A program made the position numbers and the translations under genes. A stretch of DNA of 64,000 nt from Sphingomonas sp. Leaf339. GTDB taxonomy: Bacteria; Pseudomonadota; Alphaproteobacteria; Sphingomonadales; Sphingomonadaceae. Positions 34,794-43,465 of the stretch are shown piece by piece; within the stretch, counting starts at the first letter, position 1, and every line of letters starts with the position of its first letter. The notes below the pieces were generated by a model. It saw only the letters and a program-made list of their open reading frames with translations, was not told the origin of the DNA and made no database searches. The DNA lies in contig NZ_LMRS01000045.1 in assembly GCF_001426195.1 (NCBI RefSeq), positions 548 through 64,547 on the forward strand, in the 5' to 3' direction.

Positions 34794-35114
34794 TCAGACG
34801 CTAGGCGGCTTGCTACGATCGAAATCGATCTTGAATGTTCCGTCAGCCTTTAAGACGTACGAACAATGATGCCAGTCCTCCTGGCCCTCTTTGAGCATGT
34901 CACGCCGCAATGCCGATAGAGCATCGTTGACGGATCGGTTCACGGATCGCTCACCTTCGACGCCTTCCACGAGCTTTCCGTTCTGCACCAAATCATACCG
35001 CCTCTCCAGCCAATCGTCATGAACTTCTGTGATGACTCTGATTTCAGATACTGTTTCACTAAGCATCGTTGCGATTGCGACGCCGATCTTCTCTAATTGA
35101 CGACTACTTTCCAT
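34794..35114 (-). CDS. YezG/DUF600-like immunity protein (orphan)
   Basis: This 106-residue acidic-basic mixed soluble protein has the layout of the YezG/DUF600 immunity family: an N-terminal helix, a central block (VSEIRVITEVHDDWLERRYDLVQNG) and the characteristic ending WHHCSYVLKADGTFKIDFDRSKPP, where YezG proteins carry a similar strand with DGxFxIDFD. Such proteins neutralise nuclease toxins of polymorphic toxin systems. No toxin gene is present nearby, so this is an orphan immunity gene or one captured by rearrangement. Family call rests on visual pattern only. Confidence 0.6.
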   Translation of the reverse strand: MESSRQLEKIGVAIATMLSETVSEIRVITEVHDDWLERRYDLVQNGKLVEGVEGERSVNRSVNDALSALRRDMLKEGQEDWHHCSYVLKADGTFKIDFDRSKPPSV

Positions 35115-35338
35115 TGCAAATCACCTTCCATTCGCAACTTCACAAAGTTTTACCTTTCAGTCTATCGGGTACGTCACTTTGATAAACGATGGACGGTTCG
35201 ATCCATTGGGTCACCCACGCCGATGCCGAGCGCTTCGGGGCGGAGCCCCGCAGGCAGACCGTCGCCGCTGTCCGGGATGTCAACAGTCCAATCCGCGGAA
35301 GTCATCGCAATTCGGTCAAAAGATCCCGACCCGTCCGC

Positions 35339-35572
35339 CTAGAGAATGATCGGTTTGTATGACGCGATTTTCTCCACGACACCCTCTACGTCAAGATCCT
35401 CGGCTTCGTCATAGAATTCCGAAGAGTGAAATATGTAGTTCGACCAATCTGGATCGGGTGATAGCCGCCCTATCTTTTCGTATGTTTCGTCCTGCTCTTC
35501 TTCTGGCTGTGGCAAGAGCATCTGACGGATCAAACGTGCAATCTCTGACTTGGTCTTGTCGTCCACGGTCAT
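35339..35572 (-). CDS. Colicin/pyocin-DNase-immunity-like small acidic protein (orphan)
   Basis: This 77-residue strongly acidic protein is preceded by a GGGAGG ribosome-binding site close to the ATG. Its layout resembles the colicin E/pyocin S immunity family (Im2/Im7/Im9): an N-terminal helix, a Glu-rich turn (PQPEEEQDETYEKIG), the motif DPDWSNYIFHSSEF in place of HPxGSDLIYYP, and VEGVVEKIASYK in place of SPxGIVxxIKxW. In that family these regions contact the HNH nuclease toxin. The toxin partner is not in the window. It sits 225 bp upstream of the YezG-like gene in the same direction. Tentative. Confidence 0.5.
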   Translation of the reverse strand: MTVDDKTKSEIARLIRQMLLPQPEEEQDETYEKIGRLSPDPDWSNYIFHSSEFYDEAEDLDVEGVVEKIASYKPIIL

Positions 35573-35582
35573 TTACCTCCCG

Positions 35583-35869
35583 AGTGATTGAACGGAGTCC
35601 AAACAAAAACATTGTCTAGCGGATCCTTTCGCGCTGTGTCGCCTAGTCCGGCTCAGGCGGGCCCCTTGGTCCATACAACCAACGGCGCTCCACAAGGCGA
35701 TGAGTTCTCTCAACTCAGTTTTCCAACGGGCCCTACCGGACATTGGGGAGGTGAAGCAGGTTGAGGCCGAGGCGGCGGTGCTCAAGTCTGGAGAGCATAT
35801 GGCAGGGGATCGGCAAAGGATTTCCCGCTGAGCGAGCGCGGGACTCTACCGAACGCTGTCGATCCTGCT
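35583..35869. other. Scrambled mobile-element DNA without an intact gene
   Basis: Only short unrelated frames are present between the immunity-like gene and the IS5 remnant. The segment probably consists of insertion-sequence scraps. Confidence 0.4.
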
Positions 35870-35985
35870 GCTCGGTTCTGTCGCATCTGACGGGAATGAT
35901 CCGGAGTTTTCGGCCAGGAATGCTGGGCGGCATGGCATATGCCTGAACGTCGTCCCTGTACCAGGCTGCGCCGTAGCCGCGGGAT
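35870..35985 (-). pseudogene. Decayed IS5-family transposase fragment
   Basis: Read on the minus strand this encodes GYGAAWYRDDVQ followed by PPSIPGRKLRIIPVRCD, matching GYDADWYRDALQ and TPCIPGRKSRIIPV of the IS5 fragment near 5700. Resemblance is lost on both sides. The fragment shares DNA-level blocks with the first copy but is clearly diverged, so it is an old, inactive scrap. Confidence 0.7.
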
Positions 35986-36115
35986 TGCCGTGCAAGATTG
36001 CTTTCTTTCTGGACAATCTGCCCTCTGGCGTCCGTCGTTGCCCGAAGAAAACATACGGGAACCGACCTAACCCGGTTGGAATTACCAAATTGTATCGTAT
36101 CGAACGTTCTTCGTC

Positions 36116-36334
36116 TTACGAAGTCTGGGTCTTGGACGCGTCAATTCTCTGCTGCAGACCTGAAATCGTCTGCTCGAGATAGTTCAATCGTGCCTGCTCC
36201 CCGACGACTTGCGCCGCTTCGGCTTGCACTTTTCTGGACTTCATCACTTCGCTGGCGATGTGGATCCAGTCCGCGGGAGGGACACCGTAATCACGAAACG
36301 CTTCGGCTTGGTCGAGATCGCTCACTCCGCGCAA
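36116..36334 (-). pseudogene. Hypothetical coiled-coil protein, probably 5'-truncated
   Basis: The 72-codon frame begins at a TTG and stays open further upstream into the IS481 remnant, so the native start may be lost. It encodes DYGVPPADWIHIASEVM followed by a likely coiled-coil (EQARLNYLEQTISGLQQRID). No family is recognised. Possibly a gene cut by the IS481 insertion next to it. Confidence 0.35.
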
Positions 36335-36342
36335 GTGCAGTC

Positions 36343-36512
36343 TTAGGTGTTTAGTCCCGGCATCTGGTGGATCGGATCGATGATGAACCTATCGGGCTCT
36401 GACGTCCAGATTTTGGCGATGTATTCGTAAGGCGTGAGGCCACTTAGCGTCTTGAGCCGGCGGGCGAAATTGTAGGCTGCCATGAAGTCGGCGAGGTGCA
36501 CCCGCAACTGCT
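36343..36512 (-). pseudogene. IS481-family transposase C-terminal fragment
   Basis: On the minus strand the last ~54 residues of an IS481-type transposase are preserved (HLADFMAAYNFARRLKTLSGLTPYEYI, then TSEPDRFIIDPIHQMPGLNT and a stop at 36343-36345). The catalytic core is missing. At about 36512 the sequence switches abruptly into a plus-strand gene, so this junction marks a deletion or recombination event. Confidence 0.8.
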
Positions 36513-37836
36513 GATCGCGCGTTTCCTGTTCGAGGCGGGGCTTTACACGCTTACGATCGACAATCTGGACTATGTCGTTCAGACCGTCCTGGGCGAGAGC
36601 GACATGCAGTCTCTGCATACGCGTCATTATACCACCATCTCCCAGATTGCGAACACGCCGCTGACTGCAAGAATCGAGCGTGAATTCGCGGGGCATCTGA
36701 AGCTCGTCCTGATAGGTCTTCCCGATAATCGGCAAGAGAGCACCGCCACTATCCTCGCCATCCTCGCGCGAAACGACGCAGATTTCGACGATCTGGTCGC
36801 CTTTCTCCGGACGCAGTCGGCAGTCATCCCCATTCTGGCAGCGGTGCCGGCGCGCTTCCATAGCCAGGCGTTTCAACTGGGCCGGATCGCACCGTCTTGG
36901 GAGAACGTTCGAGCCTTCCTTTCCAGCGAGGTATTCGATTCCGAGAGTTTCACCACCTTTCTCAATATGGACGCGCCGCAAGCGGCGCTTTCGGCCGAAC
37001 CCATGCCCGACGACGAAGGCGCGGCGCCCCTCCATCGTTTCCTGATCGAGAATGATGGACTGACCGAGGCGGCCTATCGGACCTACGTTAGGGCCTTGCC
37101 GAGAGGCCATTCGCAATTCCCGGATGGCGTGGGCGTACCCAAGCTGAAGATCTTGATCGAAGAGGGAAGAGTCGCTTTTTCGGGCGAGGCGCTGGATTTC
37201 CTCAGCGCCCACGATGACCTTCGCCTTGCGTTTGCGATCAAAAACATCGAACCGTTCCTGAACGAGCAGGCCAGGCTTTCGATCGACGACGATTTCCGGG
37301 AGGCCCTGCTTGGCAGCCCGATTGGTGACGGGCACAAAGTGGCGATCATACGATCGATGGATCTCGCTCAGCTCTCCGGGCTAGCGACACGGGCGCGCGT
37401 CGTGGGTGCCATACTGGAAAGAACCGGAGCCGACCTGCCCGGGCTCAGCGCGGGCGCCGCGCGCGCTATCATCTTGGCCACGCGGCCGATCGAGGTTCAG
37501 GTTAGATTGTTCAATCGCTATCAGTCGCTTCTAAGCGACGACGACGTCCGCGAGATTCTGGCCGAGCTCCCCAGGCCCTTTTCCGAGATCAAGCGAGGCT
37601 ATGGAATTCCGCTGCTCGAAAACACGCAGACCAACGCTGCGCTCGCAGCCTGGCTCGTTTCGCGTAAAATCATCTCGTCTGTAGGCAAAGGCTGGTTCGG
37701 CGAAATTCGCATCAACTTTTCCGGCGCGACGCCGAAGAATAACCTCTTCCCAAGCTTCAAGAGAGTAGCCGACCTACGTCCGACATGGGGAGGGTCGCCT
37801 TCGCAAAAGCGCTGCAGAACCAGACTAGCGCCCTAA
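36513..37836 (+). pseudogene. C-terminal remnant of a large YobI-like protein
   Basis: About 440 codons are open in one frame and have natural composition, but the start is replaced by the IS481 fragment. The sequence (TLTIDNLDYVVQTVL, LHTRHYTTISQI, then repeated leucine-rich helices and ending AAWLVSRKIISSVGKGWFGEIRINF) resembles the C-terminal helical part of YobI-like P-loop NTPases, ~1200-residue proteins of unknown function. The P-loop itself would lie in the missing N-terminal part. The last ~30 codons (from about 37740) look non-native and may reflect a frameshift. Family assignment is by memory of the pattern only and should be treated as tentative. Confidence 0.5.
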
Positions 37837-37977
37837 GGTCGAAGGACGGCTTTTCGGGACGATCGTTTGAATGCGAACGACCGATCGTGGGCGCCTAGCT
37901 GCGGATTCGGTTTCCCCGCGGCAACCGGCAGGTTTCAGTATGAGCGGTCATTCACGTCCCGGCCGCGGAACGTCGTA

Positions 37978-38948
37978 GGTTGGTCGACACCCGCCGAAAG
38001 CGTGTTGGGGCGCGGCGACCCACGTGCAGACATTCGCGGCGCCCTTACCCTTGCCGAACAGCTGCACAAGCATTGGGACTGGCGCCCTGCCCTGCTCGAC
38101 GGCGCGCAGCTCAAATCCGCGACGCGGATGCGCGACGGCACCCATCCGATGGTCTATCTGTTCGGCGCGGCACGCGCGCATCATGGCCGGCTGATCCCGG
38201 TCACTGGTTTTGCCCGCGACCTCGACTATCAGGCCGCGGTCGCCGCGATCGTCGCCACCGACCGGCGTGGTCTGGCGCTGCGCTGTGCGCTCGACGATAC
38301 GCTCGACGCCGATCTCGACACGCGCGTGGCCGAGCTGCTGGCGCCGATGGGACTTGCCGCCGATGGCATCGACCTACTGCTCGACCTGGGATCGCCGGCG
38401 TTCGAGCCGCAGGACATGCTGATCGACATATTAGTGGCGGCGCTAACCGCCTCGGCGACGGTCCGCGCGGCGCGCAGCGTCACCCTGATCGCGACCTCCT
38501 TTCCCGAAACGCTGTCGACGCTCGACGGACCGATCCATGTCGTCCAGCGCAGCGAGTGGCTGCTCTATAAGGGTTGCTGACAAAGCTCGGCACCGCACGC
38601 CGGCCCGGCTTTGGCGATTATGCCATCTCGGCGATCGAATTTCCTAAGGGCGATATGCGCTTCATGCGCGGGTCCCCCAATGTCCGCTTCACGATCGCGG
38701 ATGCCTGGGTGATCGTCAAAGGCAAGCGCGAGAATGGCGGAACCAAGAAGACCTATGTCCAGCTGTGCGAACGGCTGTTCGCCGCCGACAAGCTGACCGC
38801 GGCGGGCTTCTCAAAAGGGAGCGCCTATATTCATGGCTGCCGCAAGGGGACCGAAAATGGCGGCAATAGCACGACTTGGAAATGGGTCGGCACCAACCAT
38901 CATATCACGCGGGTCGTGCATGACCTCGCCAGCTTGCACGCGCTTTGA
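37978..38948 (+). pseudogene. Beta-family protein gene, 5'-truncated and frameshifted
   Basis: Two frames together encode most of a beta-family (phage T4 beta-protein-like) product. The first runs to the TGA at 38578-38580 (from ADIRGALTLAEQLHKHWDWRPALL to SEWLLYKGC). The second, open from 38574, continues LTKLGTARRPGFGDYAIS ... TTWKWVGTNHHITRVVHDL to the stop at 38948. Adding one base near 38571 would rejoin them as EWLLYKGLLTKLG. About 60 N-terminal residues typical of the family are missing, and the TTG-initiated stretch from 37867 is foreign. It is therefore a broken gene. Its 3' end overlaps that of the convergent sce7726-type gene by 44 bp. Confidence 0.72.
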
Positions 38949-39498
38949 GGGTCTTGCGGACCATGGCGCCAAGCGTCGCCCGCGATACCGAGGCGATGAG
39001 ACGTTCGTAAAGCTCCTCGCGGGGTCCGCGCAGCGCGCGCTCTGGCTCGCCAAGGCCGCGCAGCAGGCCGGCCACTTCGGGCCGCCACAACAGCCGAGCC
39101 ACCACCAAGGGCTGCGTGTCGCGGTTGCTGCGCTCGGGGCGCAGACGACGAAAAGCAACGGACCCGCCCGCAGTCCGCTGCGCAAGAATCACGCCCCACC
39201 AGTCCGGCAGTTGCGTGCGTGCTGCATCGTAATGCTTCTCGGCGACGATCAGGCTGGCCTTGTCCATCGCCGCGCCATAGGCCGCGACTTGGCGGGGGAG
39301 CCGGGCGAGCGTATCCGCTTCGGCCTTGATCTCGATCCCGCGCAAATGCCCGTTGATGACGGCGATATCGACGCGGCAGGCGCCATGGTCGAGGCCGAGC
39401 TCGTCGATGACAAGGGTGTGGGGGCAGCGGCAGGCATGCGTCAGCAAGCGGTTATAGGCCGCTCTTCGCACATCCAGATCGTTGAGCAACACCCCCAT
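38905..39498 (-). CDS. sce7726-family protein (PD-(D/E)XK nuclease-like)
   Basis: This 197-residue protein has a restriction-endonuclease-like core visible as DELGLDHGACRVDIAVINGHLRGIEIKAEADTLARLPRQ (about residues 30-68): the Asp in RVDIA and the Glu-X-Lys in IEIKAE form a D...ExK site, followed by a conserved Gln/Tyr helix. This matches the sce7726 family, small proteins of unknown function often found near beta-like (sce7725-type) proteins in phage or mobile contexts. ATG 39498 was chosen because the family N-terminus (LLNDLDVRRAAYNRLL) starts there; the upstream frame is Arg/Pro-rich noise. It is intact while its convergent beta-family neighbour is broken. Confidence 0.72.
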   Translation of the reverse strand: MGVLLNDLDVRRAAYNRLLTHACRCPHTLVIDELGLDHGACRVDIAVINGHLRGIEIKAEADTLARLPRQVAAYGAAMDKASLIVAEKHYDAARTQLPDWWGVILAQRTAGGSVAFRRLRPERSNRDTQPLVVARLLWRPEVAGLLRGLGEPERALRGPREELYERLIASVSRATLGAMVRKTLKARASWRGHARPA

Positions 39499-39935
39499 GA
39501 CGCGATCCTTAGCGCGCGGGATTCGTGGTGAGCAAGCCGCTTGATGCTGCTCGCGCCTCGCCTCAGTGCTTCGGTCCCTTCTTGGCCTCGGCTTTGGCCT
39601 TGGCAGCGGCCTCGGCCTTCTTGGCCTTGAAAATTCTCGAGCCGCTGATCGTAGGGCCGGGTCGCGTCCCATGGGCGAAGCAGCGCGTCATGGCCGTTGA
39701 CCAAAAGGCCCGTTACCTAGGATGCGGTCTGCAACGACGAAGCGAACGGCAGTTTCGTGCAAATATGAACCTGAACGCAACGACCATCATTGGGCGCGTA
39801 GCTGTCACTGCAGGCTTTATGAACAGAGGTCCGCTTACGCCATCGGAGTGCCCCAAAGCGGACAGGCGGCTTTCCACCAAAAATCACGGTAAAACCAGCC
39901 AATCGGCACTGCCAATCCTGCTACGAGATATGTCA
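39499..39935. other. Gene-poor stretch upstream of the sce7726-type gene
   Basis: No recognised gene. A 42-codon minus-strand frame (39563-39691) with a Lys/Ala-rich tail (KAKKAEAAAKAKAEAKKG) is present but has no ribosome-binding site, so it is not called. Confidence 0.4.
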
Positions 39936-40085
39936 TCAGGATGCTTCTCCGTCGTGATCAACGAGGGTTGCGGCTGCCGTGATCAACGCCGTGAGGCGCT
40001 CCAGTACCTTCGAAAGATATTCGAGACGTTGGGGTAGGGATTGCTCCCGTTGCAGCAACGCAAGTGCCCTGGCATCTTCGAGCAT
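39936..40085 (-). CDS. Small hypothetical protein, possibly an amber-interrupted ORF
   Basis: The 49-codon frame from ATG 40085 encodes a helical, leucine-rich peptide (EDARALALLQREQSLPQRLEYLSKVLERLTALIT). The same frame extends upstream through a single TAG to another ATG at 40142 (MKDNAES, stop, LVELLLTEAGAML), so the original product may have been 65 residues and is now interrupted. It follows the XRE regulator gene on the same strand. No family is recognised. Confidence 0.35.
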   Translation of the reverse strand: MLEDARALALLQREQSLPQRLEYLSKVLERLTALITAAATLVDHDGEAS

Positions 40086-40191
40086 GGCACCCGCCTCGGT
40101 TAGAAGTAGCTCGACGAGCTAGCTTTCAGCGTTGTCTTTCATGACCACCAAGTGTGGTTGTATCGCAGAAGTCGACCCGCAGCTTTCGTTG

Positions 40192-40395
40192 TCATCCGAT
40201 GAGCTCGCTGGGCGTCACCCCCAATGGCGACGCTAGCCGTTCCACGATGGTGATGGTCGGGTTGCGTCGGCCTCGTTCGATATCGCTGACGTAGGTACGG
40301 TGAATGCCGGCGCGGTCGGCATAGTCCTCCTGACTCCAGCCGTTTCCCTCGCGCAATCGACGTACATTCCGGGCCAGGCGCGTGCGAATATCCAC
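40192..40395 (-). CDS. XRE-family helix-turn-helix regulator
   Basis: This 67-residue protein is essentially one HTH_3 domain: RRLREGNGWSQEDYADRAGIHRTYVSDIERGRRNPTITIVERLASPLGV (about residues 11-60), ending shortly after. Such minimal XRE proteins act as repressors in phages, plasmids and small islands, or regulate modification genes. It may control the small ORF downstream or the divergent exported protein gene, which starts 118 bp away. Confidence 0.88.
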   Translation of the reverse strand: MDIRTRLARNVRRLREGNGWSQEDYADRAGIHRTYVSDIERGRRNPTITIVERLASPLGVTPSELIG

Positions 40396-40513
40396 GGCCG
40401 CCCAGAGACGCGCCTGTCGTCGATCGATCTACAGACGATGAGTGACATTTGGCTTGACTGTCGGTTGGACGAGAGCATGCCGGTTGTCACTCATCGTGTT
40501 CAGGAAGGGTTGT

Positions 40514-41173
40514 ATGAAGACGATCAAGGGCGTTACATTGCTCGGGCTTGCTGGCATCCTCTCAACCGCCGCGTCAGCGCAGAATGTCGTTTCACCGTCG
40601 AAGGAAGAGCGCATCGAGCTTTCGGAAAAGCAGATGAAGCTGCTTCTGTCGTTAACGCCGGAACATTTTACGCAAACGACGACCACGAACGACGGCGACC
40701 TTGATACGATTGCCGTTCTCGACACGTCGGAGGGCTACAAGAACAAGGGTCGCTTCACGGACCCAGTTAAATCCGACAATTTTCTGCGCGCATTGATCAT
40801 CAAGGCTACCGGTGCGGTTCGCTACCAAGTCTACCAGACAGTGACGTACAACTCCGTGTTCCGCGACTTCCGCTCGGTCAATTTCGGGACCCTCGCTGGT
40901 CCGCGATCAGCTGAACTCGGCACCTTAAAACATGAGGTCATCAATTGTGCGTATGGTGTGTGCACCTATCGCGATGATGTTGGCTTTGACGTCCCTGATG
41001 CACTCATGCGGGATATTGCCAACACCTACGTGTCGGGCGCCTCACCGCTCTGGGGGTTCAAATTCAACGCGCAGAGCGGCGTTAATTGGGAAGATTGCAT
41101 GACGCCGGCTGAAGCAGCTGGCCTGCTTGCGGCCGTGGCTAAATACCGGTCCGCTCATCCCATAAAGAACTAG
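40514..41173 (+). CDS. Hypothetical exported protein
   Basis: This 219-residue protein has a clear signal peptide (MKTIKGVTLLGLAGILSTAASAQ) after an AGGAAGGG ribosome-binding site; an in-frame upstream extension to 40442 was not used. The mature part is soluble, with two Cys in NCAYGVCTY (about residue 155) that could form a disulfide, and a third in WEDCMTPAEA. No family is recognised. Its lower GC and position beside an XRE gene in the mobile island suggest acquired DNA. Confidence 0.7.
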   Translation: MKTIKGVTLLGLAGILSTAASAQNVVSPSKEERIELSEKQMKLLLSLTPEHFTQTTTTNDGDLDTIAVLDTSEGYKNKGRFTDPVKSDNFLRALIIKATGAVRYQVYQTVTYNSVFRDFRSVNFGTLAGPRSAELGTLKHEVINCAYGVCTYRDDVGFDVPDALMRDIANTYVSGASPLWGFKFNAQSGVNWEDCMTPAEAAGLLAAVAKYRSAHPIKN

Positions 41174-41547
41174 GCCGCAGCAAATCTCCATTATGAATTG
41201 ATTGTCCCAGTACACTCGAAACTGCCAAGATCGAAATACGTGTCGATCTCTGTCGAGCGTGGACCGGTAAAAAAATCGGCGACGATTGAAATTTGCTTTC
41301 CGCCCGGTAACCAGCCGACAGTGCCCCGCAGGTTGAAGAAATTTAATTGTCATGTGACATACGGCTGAGGCACCGATGGGTTGGACATTGTCATAATGAC
41401 TGAACCAGACTGGCGAATTTGCTGACAATCTGGACATCGAGCCTTGAGTTCACGCAGACGTAGTCGCGCTCGAAGCTATGGATAAAATTGCCGACGACAT
41501 AAGTGTGTTGAAGAACGCTGAGATCGACGAAGGTGGCGAGTCAGTGG
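41174..41547. other. Intergenic stretch without recognised gene
   Basis: These 374 bp lie between the convergent exported-protein and terminase genes. Composition is more AT-rich than the chromosome average and no plausible frame or clear terminator was seen. Confidence 0.5.
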
Positions 41548-43029
41548 TCAATACGCTCCCCAAGGATCAATTGCTTCGTCGCACTCAATCCTTTCCTCGG
41601 CGAAAGGATCAACCAGCTCCGGTCCTGCGAGCACCGTAGTGATCTGAATCGGCGGGTTGGCCAGCATCTGGGTTAGCGCATCCGCCTGATCATCATGGCG
41701 GCCGTTGGGAAATTTGGTCACCTCGGTGATAAACGTGCCAAGCCACGGTACCACGCGTGGCAGCACCACAGTCCCCGCCTCGATGCGGCTTGCGCTTGCT
41801 TCGAAGCGGGCGATCTTGTCGGTTGTCGGACGGATCGCCAGGGGCAACGTCACATCCGGCTGCGGCTCTTCGCGTAGCTGCTGGATGAGCTGCGCGCCGC
41901 TCGCGGCGTCTTCGATCAAAAGCCGGCTGACACGATGCTGCTGGCAGAGCGCGCGCACGCTTCGCTTCAGCTCGCCAAATTCCACCCGCTTGCGGAATAC
42001 ATCGATGATGTAGAATCGGCCCATGTAATAGATCGCGGTAATCCCCACCGACCAGTCGCTGCGGACAGTAGTCTTGACCGCAGTGTCCCAGCTTTGAACC
42101 ACGACCCCGGCCCGCGGCGGCTCGTCATAGACGCTAAACCATTCCGGCATCACGAAGGCGCCGATACGCCCGACTGGGTCCTGCTGGTGCTGCGCGGCAA
42201 ATACATAGGGGTCCTGCGCGCTGATCTCGTTCAATGTCGCGAGCGGGGTGCGCGCTGAATGAAGGACATACCCTTCGCGGCGCTGATGGACACGGCCTTG
42301 GGTCAGCGGGATCAACTCGTCATGCGTTGCTATAGCCGGGAGACGCAGCTCCTCCCAGCCGCCCCGGCGCAACAGCTCACCGGCAAGGTCACTCTCGTGG
42401 AGCCGCTGCATGACGAGAATGATGCTGCTCTTTGTCTGATCATCGAGCCGCGACTGGATCGAGGTGAAGAACCACTCGCGCACTTCGTCGCGCCGAGCCT
42501 CGGACAACGCCTCATCCGCCTTCATCGGGTCATCGATGATGATGATGTCGCCACCACGGCCGGTCACGACCCCGCCGACCGACGTCGAGAAGCGACCGCC
42601 GCCGGCCGAGGTTTCGAAGTCGAGCACGCTGCGACGTGTCAGCCGCAGCTTGGGAAACGCACGACAATACCAGTCCGTGGTCATGATCCGCAGGCAGTCA
42701 CGGGCATGTTTCTCCGACAGCTCATAGCCATAGCTGGCGCAGATGAAGCGCTTGGCCGGATCGCGCCCCAGCATCCAGGCCACCCAGGCAGATGAAATCG
42801 TCACCGACTTCAAATGCCGCGGCGGCATGGTGACGATGAGGCGCCGGTTGGTGCCATCGCGGACGCGGTCGAGTTGATGCTCGATCGCATCGATGTGCCA
42901 ATTGTGCTGGTACGCGCGACCGCCGCCTACCTCGCCAAAGGCAAAGCGGAGGAACAGCGAAAAGTTCTGCCGCAGCAGGGCGTCTGCCGCGGCCTCGTCA
43001 CTGATCCGCATTGGACGTTTCTGCGTCAT
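41548..43029 (-). CDS. Phage terminase large subunit
   Basis: This 493-residue DNA-packaging motor has an N-terminal ATPase with a Walker A-like MPPRHLKS (about residue 68), Walker B IIIIDDPMK (about 165) and an adjacent acidic pair, then a C-terminal RNase-H-like nuclease with acidic residues in VQSWDTAVK, LIEDAASG and GRHDDQADAL. The group is the TerL family often found in small alphaproteobacterial phage remnants and gene-transfer-like modules. The start at 43029 overlaps the end of the DUF5681 gene by 32 bp. No portal, capsid or tail gene is present, so this is a residual packaging module. Confidence 0.9.
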   Translation of the reverse strand: MTQKRPMRISDEAAADALLRQNFSLFLRFAFGEVGGGRAYQHNWHIDAIEHQLDRVRDGTNRRLIVTMPPRHLKSVTISSAWVAWMLGRDPAKRFICASYGYELSEKHARDCLRIMTTDWYCRAFPKLRLTRRSVLDFETSAGGGRFSTSVGGVVTGRGGDIIIIDDPMKADEALSEARRDEVREWFFTSIQSRLDDQTKSSIILVMQRLHESDLAGELLRRGGWEELRLPAIATHDELIPLTQGRVHQRREGYVLHSARTPLATLNEISAQDPYVFAAQHQQDPVGRIGAFVMPEWFSVYDEPPRAGVVVQSWDTAVKTTVRSDWSVGITAIYYMGRFYIIDVFRKRVEFGELKRSVRALCQQHRVSRLLIEDAASGAQLIQQLREEPQPDVTLPLAIRPTTDKIARFEASASRIEAGTVVLPRVVPWLGTFITEVTKFPNGRHDDQADALTQMLANPPIQITTVLAGPELVDPFAEERIECDEAIDPWGAY

Positions 43030-43465
43030 CGCTCACCACGCCATCGGATGACGAGTTCAGCCGCTGTGCCATCCAGCGCTCGATGATGTCCTGGTCGCTG
43101 ATCCGCAGCTTGCCTGCCTCGACGTCGCGCTCGCCTGCGTGGCGGAATGCAATCTCGGCCGCGCGTTCGCTGCCCTTCAGGCCTCGATTGACCGTCGCCG
43201 TCACCACCGCACGCTGCTTGGTGATCTTCATGCTTTTCCCGTTTTCCGAAATCGTGATCTTCTCGGCCAGCTCCTCCTTCCAGTCAGTCGCCAGATTGCG
43301 TGTGCCCTTGGCGCGGCGACCGCGGGCGCGGCCATCATCCCTGGCAAAGCGCGTGGCTTCGGGCGGGCGGCTCTTGCCAACGTCGTAGCTGCCGTCCTCC
43401 CGGGTGTTGCCGTCCTTGTAGGGCTTGCCGTCGATCCGCCGACCGGGCTCGTGATGGTCATCCAC
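42998..43465 (-). CDS. DUF5681-domain protein, possible small-terminase-like partner
   Basis: This ~155-residue basic protein starts at a GTG (43465) overlapping the methyltransferase stop. It has the DUF5681 pattern: a GKSRPPEATRFARDDGRARGRRAKGTRN region, then DWKEELAEKITISENGKSMKITKQRAVVTATVNRGLKGSERAAEIAF. The family usually precedes terminase large subunits and may serve as DNA-recognition partner, though this is not established. Overlaps with both neighbours show the three genes are one operon. Confidence 0.75.
   Translation of the reverse strand: MDDHHEPGRRIDGKPYKDGNTREDGSYDVGKSRPPEATRFARDDGRARGRRAKGTRNLATDWKEELAEKITISENGKSMKITKQRAVVTATVNRGLKGSERAAEIAFRHAGERDVEAGKLRISDQDIIERWMAQRLNSSSDGVVSDDAETSNADQ

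Noticed and set aside
39563..39691. 42-codon Lys/Ala-rich minus-strand frame
   Set aside because: Low-complexity tail is striking but there is no ribosome-binding site or known family.
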